Shown: positions 52,346 to 60,264 of the stretch, one piece after another
Layout of the letters: every line of letters starts with the position of its first letter
How positions within the stretch are numbered: the stretch's first letter is position 1
Assembly (NCBI GenBank): GCA_965262595.1
Contig: OZ253548.1
Span: 2,356,001-2,420,000, forward strand
Length of the DNA stretch: 64,000 bases
Reading direction: 5' to 3'
From: CATQHB01 sp965262595
Lineage (GTDB): Bacteria; Chloroflexota; Dehalococcoidia; Lucifugimonadales; UBA3495
Notes under the pieces: model-generated
The model's database searches: none
What the model was told of the DNA's origin: nothing
What the model saw: only the letters and a program-made list of their open reading frames with translations
Position numbers and translations under genes: made by a program

Positions 52346-53146
52346 TTACTCGCCGATAAAGTCAGGGGCACGCTTTTCCAGAAAGGCGCGGTAGCCTTCC
52401 TGGTAGTCTCGGGTATCGAACTGGGTCAGGGGCAAGTCGGCCTCCGCCGGGGTAAGGTCATCCAGGGAGGGCTTGGCCTGTATCTGGTTCAGGGTTTGTT
52501 TGTTGGCGGCGTGGGACAGGGGGGCCAGGGCCGCGATTTCGTCGGCCAACTGATAGGTAACGGAGGCGAGTTCCTCCGGCGAAGTTACCTGGTTGACCAG
52601 GCCGATCCGCAGCGCCTCCTGAGCGTCCAGCAGGCGGCCCGAAAGCAGGATGTAAAGGGCGTTGCCCTTGCCCACCAAATTTACCAGACCCTGCATTTCC
52701 CGGTGGCCGATGCTGATGCCCAGCCGCGCCGCCGGAATCCCCAAACGGCTGCCCTCGGCGGCGATGCGCAGGTCGGTAGCCACCGCCAGCTCACAGCCGC
52801 CACCGGCGGCAAAGCCGCGAATCATCGAGATCGTGGGCGTGTTCATATTGGCAACGACCGTTAGCAGCCGGTTAACCGCCTCGTTATAGACCCGGCCCTT
52901 GGTGGAATCGGCCCGGTACCGGTCGAAGTCCTGAATGTCCGCCCCGGCGGAAAAGGCTGCCTCCCCGGCTCCGGTGATAACCACCGCCCGCACCGCCCGG
53001 TCAGCGTCAAGCTCGGCCAGCCGGTCGGCCAATTCGCCCCACATTTGGTAGCTGATGGCGTTGCGCCGGTCCGGCCGGTTGATGGTGATGGTGGCAACGG
53101 GCAGTTGGCGCTCCACCCGAATATGGTCGAGGATAGCTGAAGACAT
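52346..53146 (-). CDS. Enoyl-CoA hydratase/isomerase family protein
   Basis: 266 residues of the crotonase fold. VITGAGEAAFSAGADIQDF carries the first oxyanion-hole and AD-I motif; MIRGFAAGGGCELAVATDLR the second; FLEKRAPDFIGE ends it. One of the usual catalytic Glu residues lies at GGGCELA, the other around GISIGHREMQGL is not obvious, so it may be a hydratase or another crotonase activity. GGAGC precedes the ATG. Confidence 0.88.
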   Translation of the reverse strand: MSSAILDHIRVERQLPVATITINRPDRRNAISYQMWGELADRLAELDADRAVRAVVITGAGEAAFSAGADIQDFDRYRADSTKGRVYNEAVNRLLTVVANMNTPTISMIRGFAAGGGCELAVATDLRIAAEGSRLGIPAARLGISIGHREMQGLVNLVGKGNALYILLSGRLLDAQEALRIGLVNQVTSPEELASVTYQLADEIAALAPLSHAANKQTLNQIQAKPSLDDLTPAEADLPLTQFDTRDYQEGYRAFLEKRAPDFIGE

Positions 53147-53383
53147 TTGCTGCTCCGGTCGGTTCAGGTTAGTCAGTTTAAGTTAATCGGTTAATCGGTT
53201 AATCGGTTCCGGTCGAGCTGGCAACCAACGCCCGACGATGAACAAGCAACAACCGCAGATTAGCCTACCCTGACGGCGGAAACTATGTCAACCGGGCTGC
53301 AATTCCGCCCGGACAATCGCATTTGGAACTCTGTGCCTCAGGTCGTCCTGCTTGAACCTCTTAAATCCGAATCCGGCCCGCTG

Positions 53384-53502
53384 CCGTCATTCCGGAGAAA
53401 TCCGGATTCCAGAGAATCCCTGGCCCAGGCGACCTGTCCCTTGGTCAGACTTTCCGGATTTCGCTCTGCGCCGGAAAGACTATTACCGGGGATTTTGGTC
53501 GC
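53384..53502 (-). repeat. CCAAAGTCCCCGG palindromic element, inverted full copy
   Basis: CCGTCATTCCGGAGAAATCC at the left and GGGGATTTTGGTCGCC at the right: the reverse of the copy at 40264-40379. Confidence 0.7.
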
Positions 53503-53542
53503 CTGAGCGCGATTGCCAAGCCATTCCAACGCCCGGGGCAGG

Positions 53543-53669
53543 CCCGGTGTAAGCCCGGTGTAGGCCCGGTGTAGGCCCGGTGTAGGCCCGGTGTAGGCCC
53601 GGTGTAGGCCCGGTGTAGGCCCGGTGTAGGCCCGGTGTAGGCCCGGTGTAGGCCCGGTGTAGGCCCGGT
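53543..53669. repeat. 11-bp tandem repeat, about 12 copies
   Basis: The unit CCCGGTGTAGG occurs head to tail; only the first unit differs (AAG). It lies in the 690-bp gap before the alcohol dehydrogenase gene. The unit length is not a multiple of three and no gene runs through it. Confidence 0.95.
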
Positions 53670-53837
53670 CCGGATTTTTGCCCTGATTGATTGGGCCGGG
53701 TGGCTTGCTTGAAACCGGGTTAAACATTAAGATACAGCATATCAAGCATCTCATAATCAATAGCATCGGTTTTAGCCGGTCCGGAGCAAAGGAAACTGAC
53801 CGCCGGACCATAATTTCAATTGGTGGAGCCGTAAAAT

Positions 53838-54809
53838 ATGAAAGCAGCAAGATTGGTGGGACCGAAGCAGTTCGATTTCGTGGAGTTGGATATGCCCCAG
53901 GCCGGCGACGGGGAGTGCCTGGTAAAACTGGAACGGGTTTCGGTTTGCGGCAGTGACATCCGCCACGGTTATGGACCGATTGAGCCGGAAGAGAATTACC
54001 CGATGGCTGCCGGTCGCCCTTGCCACGAGCTGGCCGGCGTAATTGTGGAAAGCCGCACCGACGCTTACCACGAGGGGCAGCGGGTTATCGTCATTCCGGC
54101 CCGGGGCACCGGCGGCCTGATGGAATATATGGTTTCTGATCCCAGCCGGATGATTCTGCTGCCCGACGAGGGGCCGCTGGACGAGTGGGTTATGTGCCAG
54201 CCGTCGGGAACCGTCCTGTACTCCTGTCGGCAGATGGGCAGCGTACTCCAGAAGAACGTGCTCGTCCTGGGTCAGGGCAGCATCGGCCTGAGTTTTGCCA
54301 TGCTGACTTCGCGGATGGGAGCGCGCAGCGTCATTACCGCCGACCTGCTGGATTACCGGCTGGAAAAGTCCCGGGCTATGGGGGCCACCCACACGATAAA
54401 CCCGGAAAGGGATAACCTGAGCGAGGCGGTGCTGGAGATTACCGGCGGCGTCGGCGCCGACATCGTCGTAGAGGCCGCCGGCTACCCGGATACCTTCAAT
54501 CTGGCCTTTAGCCAAGTGCGACAGTTCGGCACCGTCATTATCTTCGGCATCCAGAGCGACCAGTACGTGCCCATCGAGCATAACTACCTGATGGATAAAA
54601 TGCCGACGATCATCCCGACTACCGGCGCCCGCAGCGAAGACCCCATCGGCCAGATTCAGGACTTGGTCAACCTGCGGCAGCGGGGCTGGTGCGAGCCGGC
54701 CCAAATGATTACCCACCGCATGGGCTTTTCCCAGGTGCAGACCGCCTACGATATGTACGAACAGCGGCAAGATAACATCATCAAGGTGGTCATGGACATC
54801 AACGAATAG
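53838..54809 (+). CDS. Zinc-binding dehydrogenase (MDR, sorbitol/threonine dehydrogenase-like)
   Basis: 323 residues. The catalytic-zinc motif RVSVCGSDIRHGYG and GRPCHELAGVIV are intact, as is the Rossmann motif VLGQGSIGLSFAMLTSRMGA. The structural-zinc Cys lobe is missing. GGVGADIVVEAAGYPDTFNL follows. This fits a polyol or threonine dehydrogenase-like enzyme; the substrate is unknown. Confidence 0.88.
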   Translation: MKAARLVGPKQFDFVELDMPQAGDGECLVKLERVSVCGSDIRHGYGPIEPEENYPMAAGRPCHELAGVIVESRTDAYHEGQRVIVIPARGTGGLMEYMVSDPSRMILLPDEGPLDEWVMCQPSGTVLYSCRQMGSVLQKNVLVLGQGSIGLSFAMLTSRMGARSVITADLLDYRLEKSRAMGATHTINPERDNLSEAVLEITGGVGADIVVEAAGYPDTFNLAFSQVRQFGTVIIFGIQSDQYVPIEHNYLMDKMPTIIPTTGARSEDPIGQIQDLVNLRQRGWCEPAQMITHRMGFSQVQTAYDMYEQRQDNIIKVVMDINE

Positions 54810-54941
54810 CGGGTAAGGATGTAGTATTTTAAACATTGACCGAGTAAGCCGACCGCTCAAGCCAACGCCTTCACGTCCCAGTAAAGGAATCCGAGCCGGC
54901 GCGGCAACGAAACCCGTCCAACAGATCAGGGAGGTGAGACA

Positions 54942-55859
54942 GTGGCGTCAGCCTCAAATATAAAAATGGTCAAGGAAAACTTGGCCCTGTCAATCGCTTT
55001 GTGGGCGGCAGCGCAACGGGGTGTAATTACCGCCGCCTATATACCCGGGAAAACGGAGTTCAAGGCTATCACTGATGAAACGGTGGAAGTGAGCTCGTCC
55101 TTGCAGCTACGGGATAATCGGGAATTGGTGCGCTGCATCAGCAATCAAATCCGGGGATCTTTCGCCTTCTCCGCCATCCAGACCTACCGGACGCTGGAAT
55201 CCACCTTCAAGGGGTCGCCGCTGCAGGAAACGAACCCTGATTTGAAGGCCGCCCGCTGCTCCTTTTATCTGCTGAACCACACCGTGAGCCGGGACTTGAT
55301 GTCGCCGAAATGGAATTGCCCCCCGGAGTATCGCGACCGCTTCGAAATCAACCAGGTGCCCTTCGCCCTGGACGCCTCCGCGCTGGACGGCAAGGAGGTC
55401 TTCTGGGATGACCTTGGCGGGCTGCAAACCTATATTGCCCTGCTCCAGTATTGCAGCGAACAGGTGGAAATGGCCGACTCGGTGGGGAATGCCGACAAGG
55501 ACCTGTCGGTAAAGCCGGAGGATTCGGCATCGACCTCGACTTCTACCTCGACTTCGACTTCGACCTCGACTTCTACCTCGACTTCTACTTCTACCTCGAC
55601 CTCCAAGGCCCCCCTTGGCAGGAAAACTAAAACGGTTAACGTGGCCGATTTCATCACCGCTCGCTGCGTGGTGAACGAGGATGCTCTGATAATCGCCAAT
55701 GCCTTGTACCAGGCTTATACCGAATGGTGCCAGGATGAAAACCAGGAACCCTTGCCGCAACGCAGCTTTGGGATGCAGCTTTCGGCTCAGGGATTCCAGC
55801 GCCGCCGCCGCGGCAAGGGCCGCCATTGGTGGACCGGCGTGGGTCTGCCCGACTGCTAA
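54942..55859 (+). CDS. Orphan protein with primase-C-terminal-like winged helix
   Basis: 305 residues from GTG with GGGAGGTGAG upstream. The N-terminal 190 residues are a mostly helical domain of unknown family. A Ser/Thr linker (about residues 197-221) is encoded by a 6-bp tandem repeat. The C-terminal 75 residues (ARCVVNEDALIIANALYQAY, EPLPQRSFGMQLSAQGFQRR, RHWWTGVGL) resemble the winged helix at the C-terminus of phage/plasmid D5-type primase-helicases. No helicase part is present here. It may be a domesticated phage fragment. Confidence 0.5.
   Translation: MASASNIKMVKENLALSIALWAAAQRGVITAAYIPGKTEFKAITDETVEVSSSLQLRDNRELVRCISNQIRGSFAFSAIQTYRTLESTFKGSPLQETNPDLKAARCSFYLLNHTVSRDLMSPKWNCPPEYRDRFEINQVPFALDASALDGKEVFWDDLGGLQTYIALLQYCSEQVEMADSVGNADKDLSVKPEDSASTSTSTSTSTSTSTSTSTSTSTSTSKAPLGRKTKTVNVADFITARCVVNEDALIIANALYQAYTEWCQDENQEPLPQRSFGMQLSAQGFQRRRRGKGRHWWTGVGLPDC
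55530..55602. repeat. 6-bp tandem repeat in the primase-C-like gene
   Basis: TCGACC/TCGACT/TCTACC units keep frame and encode the (Thr-Ser)n linker. Confidence 0.85.
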
Positions 55860-55891
55860 TTCCCTTACCCCGCCCCCAAATCGTCTTTGAG

Positions 55892-55945
55892 AGACCAAAG
55901 TCCCCCGGCAATCGTCTTTCCGGCGCAAGCCGGAACCCAGACAAC
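55892..55945 (+). repeat. CCAAAGTCCCCGG element, partial copy
   Basis: ACCAAAGTCCCCCGGCAATC and TTTCCGGCGCAAGCCGGAA: the left half of the element at 40264. Confidence 0.65.
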
Positions 55946-55982
55946 CTTGCCCATGGGGGGGTTCCCTATGCCAAGGACTCCC

Positions 55983-56098
55983 CCCGTCGTTCCGGCGCAG
56001 GCAGGAACCTCGGTTCACCACGTTTTAGGTTACTGCCTGCGGAGGAACGACGGGTAGGGATAAACCCCCAGGTCACGGACTTATTCAGCGGTTCCCTA
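55983..56098 (-). mobile_element. MITE-like palindromic element, copy E
   Basis: CCGTCGTTCCGGCGCAGGCA, then AGGTTACTGCCTGCGGAGG and the right end GGACTTATTCAGCGGTTCCC. The left terminal repeat is lost. Confidence 0.7.
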
Positions 56099-56109
56099 AT
56101 ACTCGGGCC

Positions 56110-56142
56110 GATGCCGGGTTGATACCGGGTTGATGCCGGGTC
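56110..56142. repeat. 11-bp tandem repeat, three copies
   Basis: The unit GATGCCGGGTT, between the MITE copy E and the terminator. Confidence 0.7.
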
Positions 56143-56169
56143 CAACTCCAGCCGACGCCGGACAACGGA

Positions 56170-56203
56170 ACGGGACGAGGTAATTAACCCCGTCCCGTTT
56201 TTT
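56170..56203 (+). terminator. Intrinsic terminator (rightward)
   Basis: ACGGGACGAGG and CCCCGTCCCGT form a strong stem around TAATTAA, followed by six T. It lies 310 bp after the primase-C-like gene and before the converging binding-protein gene. Confidence 0.75.
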
Positions 56204-56277
56204 AGTAACCTTATTGCTCGTCAGGCAGCGGTTAAACCGATTATCGGGCGGCGCCAAACGGCATACTTTAAGCTAGC

Positions 56278-58218
56278 CTATTTCGGGAAACGCTCGCCGT
56301 CCAACTGACCGCGGTGGGGGGCATACTCCAGGTTAGAAGCAATATCCCAGGCGCAGCAGCCGAAGTTCCACAAGTCCAGCTCCGGACCTAGCGGCCATAC
56401 TACGTTAATCGCCGCTATCGGGAAGTGCACCGCGTTTTCCAATATCCATTTGGCGGTTTCCCGTTGAATTTCTATTCGCCTCTCAAAGATGGGTTCGTTG
56501 AACATCGCCTCTACCTGGGCATCCAGGTAAGGATGTTCCATGCCCCGCATAATCAGGCCCTTGCTGGATATACCTTGGTTATAGCCATTGAGAGGCTCAT
56601 CGGAAGGACTGTTATCGTGGGTATTGTAGCCCTTCCAGGTGCGGTTGACGAAGTGGGGCCGGAAGGCGGTCATCGGCATCCGCTGCTGGTTGCAAACGAC
56701 GTCGATTTCCTCCCACTGCACGCACACCGCCTCGCCCACCTTGGGAGTACCGGGGTAGGAGCGCTGGGTCAGGGCCATGTCTATTTTAAAGCCGTCGGCA
56801 TAACCGGCGTCGGCCAGCAACTGACGGGCCCGCTCCGGGTTATACTCCGCTTTGGTATTCCGCATCTCCTCATCAAAGAAGTGCTCATATCCGGTCCAAC
56901 GCCAATAGGGATTGTCGGCGTAGCCTTCGCCGTCCAGGATATTATCCAGGATGGACTGGCGGTCAATGGCTATCCGCATCGCTTCGCGTACATCCCTGGC
57001 CCGCTTCCACTCGGGGGAGGCAGGATCGGCGGAGGCGGAAATCCAGGGCAGATCAAGATCCCGCTCCGGGATACCCTCACGGTCAATGTATAGCTGGCCG
57101 TGGAGGGTTATGTGCAATTCCAGGGCGCCGGTAAAGCGCATAAACTTGGCTCCCTCCATTTCTTGCAGGTTGGGAATAGACCCCAGAGAAGTCTGCATGG
57201 TGTCCACTTCACCGGACAGGAAGTTGGCAATGCGGGTTGACTCCTCGGCAATCTGCAAGTAGTGCAATTCCTGGAAGTAGGGAGTCTTGTCCCAGTGGTC
57301 GGGCACTGCCTCGGAGATGTACCGCTCGTTGGTGCGGAACTCAACAAACTGCCAGGGTCCGGTGCCAATGCCTTCCAGGGTGGCTTTTTCATCCCCCACC
57401 GCGTCGGCGTAGGCCTTGCTGGCCAGGGGGATGAAGTTGTTGGCTCCGAACTGCTGGAACCGCCAAATAAAGTCGAAAGCCTGGTGAGTGCCGGTATTTA
57501 TCTCTACCGTCAGGTCATCAATGATAGTGACGGTGGTTTCCGTCTCGTCACGTTGGAATATTCGGCGCAAGTTGGTCTTGCCGGGGTGCCGGCCTTCCTC
57601 CGACATTATCTGGTTCACCACCCACATAAAGTCCTGAACGCTTGCGGTGCCCCAACCCTTATGGTAAGGGATTCCTTCTTTCAACTGGAGCCGCCAAGTG
57701 GCGCCGTCCTCGGAGACGCTCCAGTCCTCCAGCAAGTCGTTCTGCAGTACCCGTTCGGGACTCATTCGCCAGAGGGCATCGAAGATGACCGGGCTGACGT
57801 AAGTCGCTTGGGGGACGGCCATATTCTTGGGCAGGAACTGGGGCGGTCCCAAGTCCTTGTTGGCGATGCGCAATATACCATAGGGAGCATCGTCCACCGT
57901 GGACACTTCGGAAACCGCCGCTGCCGCCTCCGGCGCCGTCGTGGGAGTGGGCGACAAGTTCTGCGCGGTGGTTGCGCCGGTCGAGGAGCCGGAATCGGAA
58001 CTGGAAGCAGCAGTGGAGGCGCCGCTTGAAGGGGCCGCTTCCTGCGACTGGGGAGCTGCCGCCGGCTGCTGCTGGGCCGGAGCGGCTTCCTGGGATTGAG
58101 CTGCAGGCTGGGCCGCAGGCTCCGGAGCGGACGACCCGCAGGCCACGCCAATCAGCAGCAATAACATGACCGCCGGAAATATAAGGGCCCAGGGCCGGTT
58201 GAAACGCATAAACTTCAC
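56278..58218 (-). CDS. ABC transporter substrate-binding lipoprotein (family 5, peptide type)
   Basis: 646 residues from GTG (GGGGAGG upstream). The signal peptide ends in LIGVACGSS (lipidated Cys about residue 27). A Gln/Ala/Pro/Ser-rich linker runs to about residue 100. The SBP_bac_5 domain follows, with NKDLGPPQFLPKNM, FDALWRMSPERVLQNDLLED, WSVSEDGATWRLQLKEGIPY and a late NPERARQLLADAGYADGF. Such proteins deliver peptides, nickel or other small molecules to a DppBC-type permease, but no permease or ATPase is nearby. A strong promoter lies far upstream. Confidence 0.9.
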   Translation of the reverse strand: MKFMRFNRPWALIFPAVMLLLLIGVACGSSAPEPAAQPAAQSQEAAPAQQQPAAAPQSQEAAPSSGASTAASSSDSGSSTGATTAQNLSPTPTTAPEAAAAVSEVSTVDDAPYGILRIANKDLGPPQFLPKNMAVPQATYVSPVIFDALWRMSPERVLQNDLLEDWSVSEDGATWRLQLKEGIPYHKGWGTASVQDFMWVVNQIMSEEGRHPGKTNLRRIFQRDETETTVTIIDDLTVEINTGTHQAFDFIWRFQQFGANNFIPLASKAYADAVGDEKATLEGIGTGPWQFVEFRTNERYISEAVPDHWDKTPYFQELHYLQIAEESTRIANFLSGEVDTMQTSLGSIPNLQEMEGAKFMRFTGALELHITLHGQLYIDREGIPERDLDLPWISASADPASPEWKRARDVREAMRIAIDRQSILDNILDGEGYADNPYWRWTGYEHFFDEEMRNTKAEYNPERARQLLADAGYADGFKIDMALTQRSYPGTPKVGEAVCVQWEEIDVVCNQQRMPMTAFRPHFVNRTWKGYNTHDNSPSDEPLNGYNQGISSKGLIMRGMEHPYLDAQVEAMFNEPIFERRIEIQRETAKWILENAVHFPIAAINVVWPLGPELDLWNFGCCAWDIASNLEYAPHRGQLDGERFPK

Positions 58219-58280
58219 GATAATTCCTCCCCGTTTTGGACTGCCGCTAACCCTGGCCGGAATCGACGGTTACATATTTC

Positions 58281-58317
58281 ATGCATAAGAACGGTCATAA
58301 TATGCATTTATATGCAT
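58281..58317. promoter_or_regulatory. Three ATGCAT palindromes in the leader of the binding-protein gene
   Basis: ATGCAT occurs at 58281-58286, 58302-58307 and 58312-58317 in an AT-rich leader between promoter and start codon. Regulator binding is possible but not shown. Confidence 0.35.
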
Positions 58318-58390
58318 TATATCCTTCACGATACGAAATATAATGCAACATTTTCACTTTGCCGACGATATATCGGCTAGGGTAAGGGAA

Positions 58391-58419
58391 CATATACTAC
58401 ATATAGCTAACCTTGTCAA
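58391..58419 (-). promoter_or_regulatory. Promoter of the binding-protein gene
   Basis: On the minus strand a perfect TTGACA (58419-58414), a 17-bp spacer and TATATG (58396-58391). It leaves a leader of about 170 bases. Confidence 0.55.
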
Positions 58420-58465
58420 TGCCGGCAAAGAGGCAGGCCGGGCCCTTCGATTAGCTATGGATATC

Positions 58466-58505
58466 CGCTCATGGTGAGCCCGTCCTTCGGCCAGCTCAGG
58501 ATGAG
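58466..58505. repeat. Dispersed CTCATGGTGAGC / GCTCAGGATGAGCGG palindrome
   Basis: Same short inverted repeat family as at 5458 and 48030. Confidence 0.6.
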
Positions 58506-58562
58506 CGGAGATATGCATGAGTCGTAACTTTCAAGAGTCACTGAAGCAGCGGGCCGGAAGCC

Positions 58563-58602
58563 AAAAAAGAACACCCCGGCGCGATATACGCCGCCGGGGT
58601 GT
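58563..58602 (-). terminator. Intrinsic terminator of the queF-yhhQ operon
   Basis: Read leftward: ACACCCCGGC (from 58602) pairs with GCCGGGGTGT (to 58571), then TTCTTTTTTGG. It lies beyond the 14-bp minisatellite, so the array is inside the transcribed region of the operon. Confidence 0.75.
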
Positions 58603-58666
58603 ATTGACCATTAGACCGATTTAGCGTTGGAACAATTTAGCGTTCCAGCCGTCCTGGACGTTCCTA

Positions 58667-59015
58667 TCGTTCCAGGCGAATCGTCCAGGCGAATCGTTCC
58701 AGGCGAATCGTTCCAGGCGAATCGTTCCAGGCGAATCGTTCCAGGCGAATCGTTCCAGGCGAATCGTTCCAGGCGAATCGTTCCAGGCGAATCGTTCCAG
58801 GCGAATCGTTCCAGGCGAATCGTTCCAGGCGAATCGTTCCAGGCGAATCGTTCCAGGCGAATCGTTCCAGGCGAATCGTTCCAGGCGAATCGTTCCAGGC
58901 GAATCGTTCCAGGCGAATCGTTCCAGGCGAATCGTTCCAGGCGAATCGTTCCAGGCGAATCGTTCCAGGCGAATCGTTCCAGGCGAATCGTTCCAGGCGA
59001 ATCGCTCTAGGCGAA
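58667..59015. repeat. 14-bp minisatellite, 25 units, from the yhhQ stop codon
   Basis: The unit TCGTTCCAGGCGAA. One copy at 58667 and a 13-bp variant at 58681 are followed by 22 consecutive perfect units (58694-59001); the last unit (59002-59015) is diverged and contains the final codons and TAG of yhhQ. There are no spacers and no dyad unit. The 14-bp length shifts frame each unit, and reading frames that stay open on both strands are by-products. Confidence 0.97.
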
Positions 59016-59786
59016 AATTCCCAGGGGGTTGAGGGAGCTGGGAACGTCGGTAACGTCCATCTCCTCCTTGCGCTTCATGTAGCCCACCACCGCATAGGTG
59101 AGGGGCGTAGCCGCCGCTTCGTAAAGGATTTTCACGATCCACTGGAATATGACAGTGCTCAGTATCAAATTAACGCCCCATTCGTTTCCCGGTATTCCAT
59201 CTAACCTGGAGCCGATTCCAAATGCTATAAAAATGAAAATGAGGGAATCTAGACCTTGGCCTACTACTGTAGAGCCAATGGTACGAATCCAAAGATATCT
59301 GCTCTGCATTTTGTACTTGAGCAAGGCCAATACAGTGGAATTTGAGAACTCACCAAAGAGGTAAGCAACAAAGGAACCTAGTAAAACAAATGGAAGGGGT
59401 CCCATTATCCCGTCGGTCAGAAGGGGAATGGGAGGGATTTCCCCAAGGATTCGGACATAAGCCCCCTGTTCTTCCGGTGTCCAAAAGGGTGCTCCAGGAA
59501 GAGTCCCTGTAACCAGCAGGGCGATAAACACCAGCAGGTTGGCCCCAAACCCCAGCCAGATTACCCCGCGGGCAATCCGAAAGCCGTAAACCTCGGTCAA
59601 CACGTCGCCCACGATGTAGCTGATGGGGAAAATAATTATCGAAGCGGGCAGAATTACGGATGCGCTGCCCAGGAACTCAAAAGGCAGGGTGAGCAGTTGA
59701 ATCGGCTTTACCGCAATGATGTTAGAGGTAATCAGCACGGCAATGAACAGGGCCACAACCACGACAAAAGTGCCGGTAAACTTCAT
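59007..59786 (-). CDS. yhhQ: Queuosine precursor transporter (YhhQ/VUT family)
   Basis: 259 residues with six to seven membrane helices. NIIAVKPIQLL near the N-terminus, YIVGDVLTEVYGFRIARGVIW, SFVAYLFGEFSNS and TIGSTVVGQGLDSLIFIF are typical family motifs. The protein imports preQ0/preQ1. It is encoded 50 bp after queF on the same strand. Its central part (59150-59400) is visibly AT-richer than its ends. GAGGAAG precedes ATG. Confidence 0.92.
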   Translation of the reverse strand: MKFTGTFVVVVALFIAVLITSNIIAVKPIQLLTLPFEFLGSASVILPASIIIFPISYIVGDVLTEVYGFRIARGVIWLGFGANLLVFIALLVTGTLPGAPFWTPEEQGAYVRILGEIPPIPLLTDGIMGPLPFVLLGSFVAYLFGEFSNSTVLALLKYKMQSRYLWIRTIGSTVVGQGLDSLIFIFIAFGIGSRLDGIPGNEWGVNLILSTVIFQWIVKILYEAAATPLTYAVVGYMKRKEEMDVTDVPSSLNPLGIFA

Positions 59787-59835
59787 AGCTTCCTCACTGC
59801 ATTCTCGATTTTGCGGTACGGCCTCCCCGGCGGCG

Positions 59836-60264
59836 CTAACCCCGGGGAACGCAGTATTCCACGGTGACGGCGGTGTGGATACCGCCCCTGATTTTAAAGT
59901 CCAACGTCACTTTCATGTTACGGGGGCGGCAGCAAGTTACCAGGTCTTTTAGAATGCGGTTGGCGGCGTGTTCCTGCACAATGCCCACGTCCCGGTAGGA
60001 GAGCAGATAATACTTAAAGGATTTAAGCTCGATGCAGCTTTGCCCCGGCACATAGGTTACATACAGCGTCCCGTAATCGGGCAAGCCGGTCCAGGGGCAA
60101 ACGGCGGTAAACTCGTCGGTATCGATCGAAACTTCCGTTTCCTGCCCCGGGTATTCATACTCAAACGCCAGCAGACAGCCGTCGTCAATCGCCTCCTCCT
60201 CCCGGATTAGCACCCGGCGGTCCAGGCTCTCGTACTGTTCCTTCAAGTCGGGTATGGTCGCCAT
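59836..60264 (-). CDS. queF: NADPH-dependent preQ0 reductase
   Basis: 142 residues, the short single-domain (unimodular) type. It reduces 7-cyano-7-deazaguanine (preQ0) to preQ1 in tRNA queuosine synthesis. The catalytic Cys lies in EFTAVCPWTGLPDYG and the family motif is CIELKSFKYYLLSYRDVGI with the substrate Glu-His in VQEHAAN. AAGGAGG lies 12 bases before the ATG. No preQ1 riboswitch-like leader was recognised upstream. Import (YhhQ) and reduction being together suggests preQ0 is scavenged. Confidence 0.95.
   Translation of the reverse strand: MATIPDLKEQYESLDRRVLIREEEAIDDGCLLAFEYEYPGQETEVSIDTDEFTAVCPWTGLPDYGTLYVTYVPGQSCIELKSFKYYLLSYRDVGIVQEHAANRILKDLVTCCRPRNMKVTLDFKIRGGIHTAVTVEYCVPRG

Noticed and set aside
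53543..53669. CRISPR array or iteron origin
   Set aside because: The 11-bp units have no spacers, no AT-rich unwinding region and no rep gene nearby.
58667..59015. CRISPR array
   Set aside because: Units are 14 bp, directly adjacent, with no spacers and no cas genes.
58627..59142. Long open frames on both strands through the 14-bp array (repeating SPGTIRLERFAWND-like peptides)
   Set aside because: They exist only because the 14-bp unit has no stop in any frame; there is no ribosome-binding site or conserved sequence, and the array is better read as 3' UTR.
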